From Oligella urethralis DSM 7531 (GTDB lineage: Bacteria > Pseudomonadota > Gammaproteobacteria > Burkholderiales > Burkholderiaceae_B), in contig NZ_AQVB01000015.1 in the NCBI RefSeq assembly GCF_000372065.1, positions 121-63,155 of the forward strand: 63,035 nt of DNA, written 5' to 3'. A program made the translations under genes and the position numbers. Positions 27,125 to 35,684 of the stretch are shown one piece after another. Position 1 is the first letter of the stretch; each line of letters starts with the position of its first letter. The notes under the pieces were generated by a model. The model saw nothing but the letters and a program-made list of their open reading frames with translations, had not been told where the DNA came from and did not search any database.

Positions 27125-28625
27125 TACTGTTGATGAGTTAATCCAGCCTATGGCGGGCTCCTTTATTTTCATTATGCTAATTTACTTTGGCTTAATTGGA
27201 GCTATTGGATATATTGCCGCAAAACAGACAAAGAGTCTTAAAGATTTCTTTGTTATGGGAGGTAAAGCGGGTTTTATCGTTTCAGGCATTGCTTATTTTG
27301 CCACTCAGTATAGTGTGAGCACCTTTATGGGCGTGCCCGCTATAGCCTACAGAGAAGGCTTTGCAGGGTTAAGTATTTCAGTTCCAGGCATTGCCTTCTC
27401 CATGTTAATCCCAGCATTAATCGTTGGCAAAAAGCTAATGCAATTATCCAAAAAAAATGATTTCTTTACCATGACCGACTATCTAGGTGACCGCTATCAA
27501 TCAAACCTTATCCGGGTAACTCACGCAGTGATTATGGTTGTTTTCTTAATAGCGATGATGGGAGCCCAAATGGTCGGTGCTGGGGTAATCGTAAAAACAT
27601 TCACTGGTTTTCCTGAGTGGACCGGCGTACTCATTACTGGTGTCATTGTAATTCTATATTGTATGTTCGGAGGTATGCGGGGTGCTATGCTAACCGATGT
27701 GTTGCAGGGCGGACTAATGATTCTTACAGCAATAATGACCTTTATTATGTCCTTAAAAGCTGGCGGTGGTTTAGAAAAGATCACGCAAGAATTGGCTGAC
27801 ACCAGTGTTTCGCACCTGACCCACCCTGGCGCAGAGGGCGGATTTGGCTTTGGCGTATATGTTTCTATGATTTTACTCTGGTCGTTTTTCAGCATTGCAC
27901 AGCCAACGCTTTTCACCAAGTTTTACACTATGAAGAACTATAGAGTCATGTTCAAAGGGGTTCTATTAGGCACCTTGGGCATGTTTGTGTCAGCCACACT
28001 TATTGAATGGTCTGGTGTCAATGCCTATATTTCTATCCCAGGATTAAAAGGCTCCGAGGCGGATTTTGTCGTACCTATTCTGATCCAACAAAACCTGCCT
28101 AACCTTCTAGCAGCGATTATGATTGCTGGCATTGTCTCTGCTGGAATGTCAACTGTCTCTGCGTTAATGGTGGTGGCAACAGGTGGAATCTCACGAGATA
28201 TATACCAAAAACTCATCAACCCTAACGCTAGTAATGATACCGTCTTAAAGCTATCGCGCATCATTACAGTAATCGTTGGTCTGTGCGGCATTGCTATTGG
28301 TATCTATAAACCCGCAGGCATTTTTGCTATTGTGCGCTTTGCATTTGGTGGTTTAGGCATTTGGGCTATTGCTGTCATTCTAGGCATGTATTGGCGACGT
28401 GTCTCAACCGCTGGGGTTATTGCAGGTATTATCGTTGCAGAAATCTATTATGTTTATCTTAAGCTTAATGGTTTAGATGGCTCTCTCTATGCTTTAAAGC
28501 TAGATTCTCTAGTTGCCTCATGGCTGCTAGGTATGATTGTCGCTATTGCCATTAGTCTAATAACCAAACCAGTCAATGCAGCTGTTGTCGAAAGGCACTT
28601 TAAAGACCAATCCATGACTAGTTAA
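27117..28625 (+). CDS. Sodium:solute symporter (SSS family)
   Basis: A 502-residue symporter with about 13 membrane spans; motifs include GGKAGFIVSGIAYFATQYSV, MTDYLGDRY, FGGMRGAMLTDVLQG and IMIAGIVSAGMSTVSALMVV, the sodium-site region. It couples substrate uptake to sodium. AGGAG precedes the ATG, overlapping the DUF997 gene. The downstream creatininase-like, DegT and peptidase genes suggest that it imports an amide- or amine-containing compound, but the sequence does not identify it. Confidence 0.87.
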   Translation: MSSTVDELIQPMAGSFIFIMLIYFGLIGAIGYIAAKQTKSLKDFFVMGGKAGFIVSGIAYFATQYSVSTFMGVPAIAYREGFAGLSISVPGIAFSMLIPALIVGKKLMQLSKKNDFFTMTDYLGDRYQSNLIRVTHAVIMVVFLIAMMGAQMVGAGVIVKTFTGFPEWTGVLITGVIVILYCMFGGMRGAMLTDVLQGGLMILTAIMTFIMSLKAGGGLEKITQELADTSVSHLTHPGAEGGFGFGVYVSMILLWSFFSIAQPTLFTKFYTMKNYRVMFKGVLLGTLGMFVSATLIEWSGVNAYISIPGLKGSEADFVVPILIQQNLPNLLAAIMIAGIVSAGMSTVSALMVVATGGISRDIYQKLINPNASNDTVLKLSRIITVIVGLCGIAIGIYKPAGIFAIVRFAFGGLGIWAIAVILGMYWRRVSTAGVIAGIIVAEIYYVYLKLNGLDGSLYALKLDSLVASWLLGMIVAIAISLITKPVNAAVVERHFKDQSMTS

Positions 28626-28636
28626 AGGAGGATGTT

Positions 28637-29338
28637 ATGTTTATTAAAGATATGAATTGGATGCAAGTTGAGGAATACCTCAGTAAAGATGACCGCATCA
28701 TTGTTCCGCTAGGCAGCACCGAACAGCATGCTTATTTAAGTTTGTGTACAGACCTACTCCTAGCAGAGAACATCTCTCTTGAAGCTGCAGAACCCCTTGG
28801 CGTCCCAGTCATGCCTGGCGTTGCATTTGGCATGACACCATACTTTAGTGCATACCCAGGCACCGTTTCATTAAAACCAGCCACCTATTTTGCATTAATA
28901 AGGGACATTCTTGACAGCCTACAACTACAGGGGTTTCGACGCATTCTCTTTGTCAATGGACATGGTGGCAACAGCCCTGTCGCTGCTGAGATTCAAGAGT
29001 GGCTAAAGTCTCGTGATGAGATGCAAGTCAAAATTCATAATTGGTGGGCAGCGCCAAAAACTATGGCAACAGTCACTGAGATAGATCCCATAGCATCGCA
29101 TGCGTCATGGATGGAAAACTTTCCCATCACCCGTATAGAAGGCGTAACTATGCCTACAGTGCAAAAACCTATGATTAATTTAAAAACCAATAAGCTTTTA
29201 AGTGCCAAACAGGTGCGGGAATATTGCGGAGATGGTAATTATGGTGGCGACTACCAAAAAGATGATCTCAGTATGGAAAAAATTTGGCAAATAGGCGTTT
29301 TAGAAACTCGCGAGGCTTTAGAAAATGACTGGATTTAA
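28637..29338 (+). CDS. Creatininase-family amidohydrolase
   Basis: A 233-residue metal-dependent amidohydrolase of the creatininase (CrnA/MftE) superfamily. Metal ligands are visible in STEQHAYLSLCTD, VNGHGGN and the ASHASWMEN motif (HxxxxE type). AAAGGAGG lies before ATG 28637, 11 nt after the symporter. It hydrolyses a cyclic or linear amide bond in the family. Its target here could be a small amide imported by the symporter; nothing proves creatinine, and no creatinase or sarcosine genes are present. The last 14 nt overlap the next gene. Confidence 0.8.
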   Translation: MFIKDMNWMQVEEYLSKDDRIIVPLGSTEQHAYLSLCTDLLLAENISLEAAEPLGVPVMPGVAFGMTPYFSAYPGTVSLKPATYFALIRDILDSLQLQGFRRILFVNGHGGNSPVAAEIQEWLKSRDEMQVKIHNWWAAPKTMATVTEIDPIASHASWMENFPITRIEGVTMPTVQKPMINLKTNKLLSAKQVREYCGDGNYGGDYQKDDLSMEKIWQIGVLETREALENDWI

Positions 29339-30536
29339 CGAGTCAAAATTTGCTTTTCCAGCTGTTCCCATTCTTTCTGCAACTATTGAGGAAGATGACT
29401 ATCTGCTAGCTAAAGAGCTTTTAGCAAAGATTGAGTCCCTGACCCATGTTGGGGACGATGTTTTAAAGCTAGAGTCAGAATTCTCCAAATGGCTTGGCGT
29501 TAATACAAGTATTGCTTGGACTGGTGGCAGAACTGCCCTATATGCTTCGATTAAGGCACTTAATCTTCAACCTGGCGATGAAGTTATTGTGCCTGCTTTC
29601 ACCTGTCAGGCCGTGATTAATGCCTTCAAGTTTCAGCAGGTGGTGCCTGTTTATGCTGATATCGAAGAACAGAGTTATGGGCTCTCCATCACAGAGGTGC
29701 GCAAAAAGTTAAGCGCTAGAACCAAAGGAATACTCCTGCAGTATACCTTTGGTCTTATTCCTAAAGATATAAAAGAAACTATAGCTTGGGCAAGGGAGAA
29801 CGACTTATGGATCATTGAAGATTGTGCCCATGCCTTAGGAGCTGAATGGGAAGGACAGAAACTCGGTGCATTAGGAGATATCTCCATTTTCAGTTCAGAG
29901 CGTTCAAAAATCATCAACACGGTCCATGGTGGTATTAGCTCTACTGACAACCCCACTATCAGTGAGTCTTTATTAGCCTTAAAAAGACAATCACCAACAA
30001 TCTCCACAGAAAAGACTAAAAGTTTATTAGAAACTTTTCTATTATTATATGAACAAAACAATAACCTGCCCTTAAGCATACAAAAAGAGCATGCTATCCC
30101 GCAAATGTTTACGGATGAGCTAGAAGGCAAATTCATAGCTCATTACAAGGAATTAATGAGCCCAGCCATTGCTACATTATTCTTAAAACAATTCTCTAAA
30201 CTAGAGAAGTTTCAAAGCCAACGGGATAAGGCGACACGGTTTTGGAACCAATGGTGTGATAACAATGGCTATGAAAAGCCACTGGTCGTGAACAATAGTC
30301 GACCCACATTTTTGCGTTACCCGCTTTATGCAGGCAAGCATGTAAAAGATAACATACTTGAGCTTGAACGAAAATTAAACGTAGATTTAGGCGTTTGGTT
30401 TACCACACCTGCACACCCTATGCCTATCAAGGTACCAGATTGTCCCGTAGGGATGCGACTAACAGCTGGTTGTATCAACATGCCTACCATATTGCCTCAA
30501 GCTTTCTACGACCATTTTAATTTTAAGGATGCTTAA
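29325..30536 (+). CDS. DegT/DnrJ/EryC1-family aminotransferase
   Basis: PLP-dependent aminotransferase of the DegT family, 403 residues. The conserved region TGGRTALYASIKAL and the lysine motif SSERSKIINTVHGG (Lys195) that forms the internal aldimine are visible, with EDCAHALGAEWEG upstream contacting the cofactor. DegT members mostly aminate nucleotide sugars, but here no sugar-nucleotide genes are nearby. It overlaps the creatininase gene by 14 nt and the peptidase gene lies just downstream, so it is part of the same catabolic-looking operon. Confidence 0.8.
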   Translation: MTGFNESKFAFPAVPILSATIEEDDYLLAKELLAKIESLTHVGDDVLKLESEFSKWLGVNTSIAWTGGRTALYASIKALNLQPGDEVIVPAFTCQAVINAFKFQQVVPVYADIEEQSYGLSITEVRKKLSARTKGILLQYTFGLIPKDIKETIAWARENDLWIIEDCAHALGAEWEGQKLGALGDISIFSSERSKIINTVHGGISSTDNPTISESLLALKRQSPTISTEKTKSLLETFLLLYEQNNNLPLSIQKEHAIPQMFTDELEGKFIAHYKELMSPAIATLFLKQFSKLEKFQSQRDKATRFWNQWCDNNGYEKPLVVNNSRPTFLRYPLYAGKHVKDNILELERKLNVDLGVWFTTPAHPMPIKVPDCPVGMRLTAGCINMPTILPQAFYDHFNFKDA

Positions 30537-30540
30537 ACTT

Positions 30541-31533
30541 ATGACTGAATCTTTTCGCCCTGTTCTAGTGATTCACGGAGGAGCTGGCGCTATCTCAAAA
30601 GAAGTAATCACCACTGAACAGGCTAAAAATTACACCGAGAGTTTAGCCAATATTGCTAAGGCGGGAATAGAGATAATCGAAAACGGAGGCAGTGCTGTTG
30701 ATGCCGTCACACATGCTGTTTCATTGCTTGAAGATTGTGAGCTGTTTAATGCTGGAAAGGGCTCAGTTTTTACCGCTGACGAGACACATGAATTAGATGC
30801 AGCCATCATGGATGGCTTAACATTAAAAACTGGCGCCGTAAGCATCGTTAACCGAATTAAGAATCCTGTTCAAGCGGCAAGAGCAGTGCTACGACACAGT
30901 CATCATGCTTTTTTTGTTGGTGAGGGTGCTCATCGTTTTGCTAAAGAACATGGGTTAGAGTTGGTAAGCCCTGACTTTTTCAATACTGAATTTAGATATG
31001 AGCAATTGTTGCATTTAAAGAAAACTAATACTAAAAAAGCAGTATTAGATCATAATGCTCAAACATTAACGTCTAAGAGAAAGGCACCTCTGGATGAAAA
31101 CAACAAAATGGGCACGGTAGGAGCTGTAGCTCTTGATAGCTATGGTAATTTAGCCGCAGCAACCTCAACTGGCGGCCTTACTAACAAGCAAATAGGACGA
31201 GTAGGTGATACTCCCATCATCGGCGCTGGCACGTATGCTAACAATAGAACCTGTGCAGTCTCATGCACTGGTGAAGGAGAGCGTTTTATTGAGCTTGTTG
31301 CAGCCTATGACATTTCTGCACTTATTGAATACTGTCAGCTCACCATTAACGACGCCGCACACAAAGTGATTGAAAAGCTAACAGCAATTAACGGCGTCGG
31401 TGGCCTCATAGCTGTTGATAGTCAAGGCAATATCAGCTTGCCCTTTAACTCTGGTGGTATGTATAGGGCATTTGCGTATCAAAATGAAGAGCCCAGAGTC
31501 GCCATCTATGACGAGGAGCCATTCTGCATTTGA
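30541..31533 (+). CDS. Isoaspartyl peptidase / type III L-asparaginase (Ntn hydrolase)
   Basis: Threonine-dependent N-terminal nucleophile hydrolase of about 330 residues. The precursor is autocleaved before the nucleophile Thr in KMGTVGAVALD (about residue 191); the alpha part carries VIHGGAGA and AGKGSVFTADETHELDAAI. The beta subunit has STGGLTNKQIGRVGDTPIIG and CTGEGE. It would release aspartate from beta-aspartyl peptides or asparagine. I chose ATG 30541 over 30529, which overlaps the DegT gene. It closes the operon and ends before a strong stem-loop. Confidence 0.85.
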   Translation: MTESFRPVLVIHGGAGAISKEVITTEQAKNYTESLANIAKAGIEIIENGGSAVDAVTHAVSLLEDCELFNAGKGSVFTADETHELDAAIMDGLTLKTGAVSIVNRIKNPVQAARAVLRHSHHAFFVGEGAHRFAKEHGLELVSPDFFNTEFRYEQLLHLKKTNTKKAVLDHNAQTLTSKRKAPLDENNKMGTVGAVALDSYGNLAAATSTGGLTNKQIGRVGDTPIIGAGTYANNRTCAVSCTGEGERFIELVAAYDISALIEYCQLTINDAAHKVIEKLTAINGVGGLIAVDSQGNISLPFNSGGMYRAFAYQNEEPRVAIYDEEPFCI

Positions 31534-31641
31534 CGCACAAAGAAACAATACACGTTTAAGAAAGACTTACGCTCAAGGAAAATTACTCTGAAACTGGTAG
31601 GCTTTAAACAAAGCGTTTAAAGGAAAATTCACCATAAAATT

Positions 31642-31673
31642 ACCCGATATAAGAACGCTGTCTTATATCGGGT
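31642..31673. terminator. Bidirectional stem-loop between convergent genes
   Basis: Perfect 13-bp stem ACCCGATATAAGA / TCTTATATCGGGT with a 6-nt loop, between the peptidase gene (plus) and the Cache gene (minus). On the minus strand it is followed by TAATTTTAT. Confidence 0.75.
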
Positions 31674-31690
31674 TCACTAAAAACAAGAGT

Positions 31691-32590
31691 TTATTGTTCG
31701 GCTGCAAAAGCGCTAACAACGACAACGTCGTCATCTACCAATTGATAGTAGGCATGCCTTTTTTCTACTGATTTATTCCTTGAACTAAACCACCAGTACT
31801 CCTCATTTAGAATCTCTTCAGCGTTAGCGCTATCAGCAATTTTTGTTAAAAAGGGCTTCCCCTGGACATCAAGCACTTTATCTAGAGAAGTATGAACTAA
31901 ATCACGCTGACTCGGGGCAAAAATGATCTGTCGACTTTTAGTGTCCAACACAAAAATATATTTATCTGGATTTCTAAAACCGCTCTGATGATTACGGAAC
32001 TTACGCATGGCAGCAATCGGGTTCTTACGATATTCACTCACTGCCTGTTTTAACAAATCAACAACTTCCGAATCGGTGGCAACGTGAGGCGTATAGCCTA
32101 CGGCAACGATAATATCATCGACTACTTTAAAACGGGTCAGTTTGTTTTCATCCCTACCTAAGCTCATGCTGTACCAGAGATACTCAACCTCCCCGGCCCC
32201 CTCTGCTTTAGCAATATCAATAATACGTTGAAACAAGGGAACACCTTGAGCATCAATGTAATTAATCACATTATCACCAACCATACCAGCAGACCAACCG
32301 CCGCTGGAAAGTAAGATCCCCTCCGTACTTAGACTGAACACATAGAGGTCTCGATCAGTAAAACGCTCGTCATTATTAAAGTCGTTAACGCCGCTTAAGC
32401 CATTTTCTTGAATATGCGCCACAGCCTTGTCCAATAACTGAGCAACACGCGCCCGAGTAGACTCCTCGGATTTAACAATATCAACCGTATCGTTTTCAGC
32501 CTGCACAGGCGAGTTTTCAGCTGTTGCTACTGTTGAGAAAGCCAATGCCAAGACACTGACGAGCATCGCTTTTCTTGTAAACTTTGTCAT
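31691..32590 (-). CDS. Exported tandem Cache-domain protein next to a TRAP transporter
   Basis: A 299-residue secreted protein: signal peptide (to about 24, STVATA before ENSPVQ) and two Cache-like sensor repeats (about 45-170 and 172-295). Each has a long helix, then an FxLSTEGILLSS / FVLDTKSRQIIFAP beta segment and a GWSAG / YWWFSS strand. No transmembrane or signalling domain follows, so it is probably a soluble periplasmic ligand binder. It begins 1 nt after the dctM stop on the same strand and is the last gene of the operon with the taurine-cluster TRAP genes. Possible accessory binding or regulatory factor of the importer. Confidence 0.7.
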   Translation of the reverse strand: MTKFTRKAMLVSVLALAFSTVATAENSPVQAENDTVDIVKSEESTRARVAQLLDKAVAHIQENGLSGVNDFNNDERFTDRDLYVFSLSTEGILLSSGGWSAGMVGDNVINYIDAQGVPLFQRIIDIAKAEGAGEVEYLWYSMSLGRDENKLTRFKVVDDIIVAVGYTPHVATDSEVVDLLKQAVSEYRKNPIAAMRKFRNHQSGFRNPDKYIFVLDTKSRQIIFAPSQRDLVHTSLDKVLDVQGKPFLTKIADSANAEEILNEEYWWFSSRNKSVEKRHAYYQLVDDDVVVVSAFAAEQ

Positions 32591-32591
32591 A

Positions 32592-33932
32592 TTAGTACCC
32601 CATCAAACTCGGCAACCACAAAGACAACCCAGGAACGAAGGCAATAGTAAAGATAGCAATCGTTAGGACCAGAATAAACGGTAGAACCTTAACCACAATT
32701 GACTCGACAGATGCACCTCCAATCCCCGAAGCAACGAAGATATTTTCACCTAACGGTGGTGTGATAAAGCCCACCGATAAGGCGCAGATAACCACGATAC
32801 CCACGTGTGTCGGATCCGCACCCAACATATAAGTCACTGGTAACAAAACTGGCACCAGAATCATAATCGCTGCTAAGGTTTCCATAAACATGCCGACAAA
32901 GAGCAAAAACAGAATCAATAAAGTCCAGATAAGGTACATATTATCCGTCAAATTAATCAAGGTCTCGGCAATGTGAGCAGGAATTTTCTGCTCCACTAAC
33001 AAGCGACCGAAAACGGTAGCAGCAAATAAAATTAACAAAACACGACCAGTAATCCAAGTTGTCGTACGCAAGGAGTTAAAGACTTTTTTGAAAGTTATTT
33101 CCCGGTGGATAAAAATACCAACGAATAATGTGTAGAAAATCGCAACAACCGCTGATTCTGTCGGCGTGAAAAAACCGGCATAAATACCGCCCAAAATAAA
33201 GAGCGGAGCTAATAAAGACCAAACCCCTTGTACCAGTGAACGTCGTAAACCAGCACCGTTCCAACCGCTATCCATACCCTTATAGCCATGCTTGCGTGAG
33301 ATAAAATAATTCATCACCATAATACTAGAAGCCATAATCAGACCAGGAATAACGCCGGCGATAAATAATTTCGAAATGGAAACACTGGCAAACTCTCCGT
33401 GTAGTGTAACGGCCTCAGCCGGCGGTCTTAAGCCAAGCGCAGAAATACCGAAAATCACCATGGGAATCGATGGCGGAATAATAATGCCTAAACCGCCAGA
33501 CGAAGCTGTAATCGCCGAAGCATAGCTTAAATTATAATTACGCTTGGTCATGGCTGGAATCATTAACATACCCACTGCGGCTGTGGTAGCCGGACCCGAA
33601 CCGGAAATGGCACCAAAAAACAAACACGCTATTACTGTTGCAAGACCCAAACCACCGGTAATCGGTCCAGCAAGACTTTCTGCAATATCGACTAAACGCC
33701 GAGAAATGCCCGCCGCTTCCATGAGCGCACCGGCCAATATAAAGGCCGGCAAAGCCATTAAGGGGAAATTACCTACGGAGGTAAAAGCAATTTGTACAAA
33801 TGAGATAGGATTTTTGTCCAAAACCAGATATGCCACCATCGCTGCACCGGCTAAGGAGACCGTAATCGGTGCGCCTATCAGCAGCAAGAAAATAAAGCCA
33901 CCAAATAGCAATAAGACAATTTGTTGTTCCAT
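32592..33932 (-). CDS. tauM: TRAP transporter large permease, DctM (TauM-like)
   Basis: A 446-residue polytopic subunit with the DctM motifs GAISGSGPATTAAVGMLMIP, SGGLGIIIPPSIPMVIFG and LSVGFITPPLGENIFVASG. It is the transport channel of the taurine-type TRAP system encoded with dctQ and dctP. It is 2 nt from the dctQ gene. Assignment to taurine follows from the adjoining tauXY and xsc genes, not from the sequence itself. Confidence 0.85.
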   Translation of the reverse strand: MEQQIVLLLFGGFIFLLLIGAPITVSLAGAAMVAYLVLDKNPISFVQIAFTSVGNFPLMALPAFILAGALMEAAGISRRLVDIAESLAGPITGGLGLATVIACLFFGAISGSGPATTAAVGMLMIPAMTKRNYNLSYASAITASSGGLGIIIPPSIPMVIFGISALGLRPPAEAVTLHGEFASVSISKLFIAGVIPGLIMASSIMVMNYFISRKHGYKGMDSGWNGAGLRRSLVQGVWSLLAPLFILGGIYAGFFTPTESAVVAIFYTLFVGIFIHREITFKKVFNSLRTTTWITGRVLLILFAATVFGRLLVEQKIPAHIAETLINLTDNMYLIWTLLILFLLFVGMFMETLAAIMILVPVLLPVTYMLGADPTHVGIVVICALSVGFITPPLGENIFVASGIGGASVESIVVKVLPFILVLTIAIFTIAFVPGLSLWLPSLMGY

Positions 33933-33934
33933 CG

Positions 33935-34495
33935 TTACGCCCCTTTAACCAGTTGATTTTTAGATGCTTCCTCTTGAATCTTGGCGAGTTCCTGCGCCTC
34001 AGGATCGATGATTTCAACGTGCTTAAACCAAGTAAGATAGTTATTCCATAAAATACGGATGGACATTAAAGCAAAAGCCAAGGGCAATACCATAAAGAAA
34101 TACTTCATGGGGATACCGGTTGTCTGAGACTTCCAAAACATATTCATGCGATTAAAGACGAAGTCATAACTTAAATAGGTAAAGAAAATATTAAAAGCTA
34201 CCCATAATAAATCGGCAAACGTTTCCACCACTTTTTTAACAATGGGTGGGAATAGCTTAAATTGCACAGTTACACGATTATGCGCTGACATTTTGGCGGC
34301 AACCACCGCACCCAAATAAGCGAACCAGACAAACATATAGGTCGAAACTTCTTCGGCCCAAGGGATGGAATACGCAAAGAAAAAGCGCATGACAATTTGC
34401 GCGAAAAGAATAATCACAAAAGTTGAGAGAAGCAGACCGCAAACATACTCTTCGATGTGATTAACAAGATGCAGAAAGAACTTTTTAAAACTCAT
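33935..34495 (-). CDS. tauL: TRAP transporter small permease, DctQ (TauL-like)
   Basis: A 186-residue four-span subunit with the DctQ signature PWAEEVSTYMFVWFAYLGA in the second loop. It partners DctM and DctP to form the importer. A polar C-terminal tail (about 155-186, EAQELAKIQEEA) is cytoplasmic. It is followed by dctM after 2 nt. Confidence 0.83.
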   Translation of the reverse strand: MSFKKFFLHLVNHIEEYVCGLLLSTFVIILFAQIVMRFFFAYSIPWAEEVSTYMFVWFAYLGAVVAAKMSAHNRVTVQFKLFPPIVKKVVETFADLLWVAFNIFFTYLSYDFVFNRMNMFWKSQTTGIPMKYFFMVLPLAFALMSIRILWNNYLTWFKHVEIIDPEAQELAKIQEEASKNQLVKGA

Positions 34496-34556
34496 TGAAA
34501 TCTCCGTCTTAAAATAGCTACGCTGATAATCAGTTGCCGCTATTTAGGCGACCACC

Positions 34557-34588
34557 GTCCGACCGAAAACCACATGATGCGGTCGGAC
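34557..34588 (-). terminator. Intergenic stem-loop between dctP and dctQ
   Basis: On the minus strand GTCCGACCG / CGGTCGGAC forms a perfect 9-bp stem, 29 nt after the dctP stop and before dctQ. It resembles the dctP/dctQM hairpin at 23401 and probably limits read-through or stabilises dctP mRNA. Confidence 0.6.
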
Positions 34589-34616
34589 AGCTTTACCGGA
34601 AAATTAATTGATTTAA

Positions 34617-35612
34617 TTAACGGCCTAACGATTTCAGAATTTTATCTAAGCGCTCTTTACCACCCACTTGGTCGTAGAATTTAGGCCACACTTGGTTAGT
34701 CGCCGCCTCGATCCATTCTTTTTCATCATTGGCAGGATCGTTGATTTCCATGCCCTTAGCCACTAATTCTTCTTTAATCTTTTGCTCAGTGTCTTGCAAA
34801 AACTGATAGCTATGCTCAGTAGCCTCCATACCGGCATCTAAAATTGCCTGCTGAACTTCTGGTGATTGTGACTGGAACACTTGTTCGCTCACAATTAAGG
34901 GCTCTAAGGAGAATAAATAACGAATATTGGTGATGTACTTTTGGACTTCATCAAACTTCATTGCAGCAACGGTGATGTACGGATTATCCTGACCATCCAC
35001 GACACGCTGTTGTAATGCTGTAAAGGTCTCATTCCAGGCTAAGGGGCTGGGATTAATACCCCAAGACTTATAGGTTGCAATCATTAATTCATTTTTAGGA
35101 ACTCGGATAACCATGCCCTTTAGATCATCTAACGTTTTAACCGGGCGCTTGGAGTTTGTTAACACACGGAAGCCTGAATAAGACCAACCGATAATGCGCA
35201 CACCCGCATCACGGATGGTATTTTCCGTCAACTCCTTACCAACATCCCCTTGTGTTAATTGCTTAGCATCTTCCAAACTTTGAATCATGTAAGGTAGCGT
35301 TAAAATAGCAACGGAGGGTGAAAATGGCGTGATATTATTGATGGCCAAAATCGAGAAATCAAGTAAACCCATGGCCGCATCATTTACTGTGTCTTGCTCG
35401 TCACCTAGTTGGCTATTAGGAAATAGGTCTGCGGTGTATTTGCCATCAGTTTTTTCTTTAAGGCTAGCCGCAAATGCCTTACCCAATTCGTGTTGGGTAC
35501 CGCCAGCCGCATCACCGATTGCGACTTTAAATGTCGCTGCGCTTACCGCAGTTGCTAGAAAAAAGCCGAAAGCACCGACCACGGTTTTTTTGAATAGTTT
35601 ATTAAGTTTCAT
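34617..35612 (-). CDS. tauK: TRAP transporter substrate-binding protein, DctP (TauK-like)
   Basis: Periplasmic receptor of 331 residues with a signal peptide ending AVSA (about residue 25) before ATFKVAIGDAAGG. The core GMVIRVPKNELMIATYKSWG carries the conserved Arg and FTALQQRVVDGQDNPYITV is typical of the family. Because it sits between tauXY and dctQM, taurine is the likely ligand (TauK in the Paracoccus nomenclature). It is the first of the three transporter genes and is followed by a stem-loop. Confidence 0.83.
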   Translation of the reverse strand: MKLNKLFKKTVVGAFGFFLATAVSAATFKVAIGDAAGGTQHELGKAFAASLKEKTDGKYTADLFPNSQLGDEQDTVNDAAMGLLDFSILAINNITPFSPSVAILTLPYMIQSLEDAKQLTQGDVGKELTENTIRDAGVRIIGWSYSGFRVLTNSKRPVKTLDDLKGMVIRVPKNELMIATYKSWGINPSPLAWNETFTALQQRVVDGQDNPYITVAAMKFDEVQKYITNIRYLFSLEPLIVSEQVFQSQSPEVQQAILDAGMEATEHSYQFLQDTEQKIKEELVAKGMEINDPANDEKEWIEAATNQVWPKFYDQVGGKERLDKILKSLGR

Positions 35613-35684
35613 TTTCTGTCTCCGTACTATGTACTATGTTAAGTAACTATAGTTATTATTTATTTAAACTGCACCGTCTACTGA

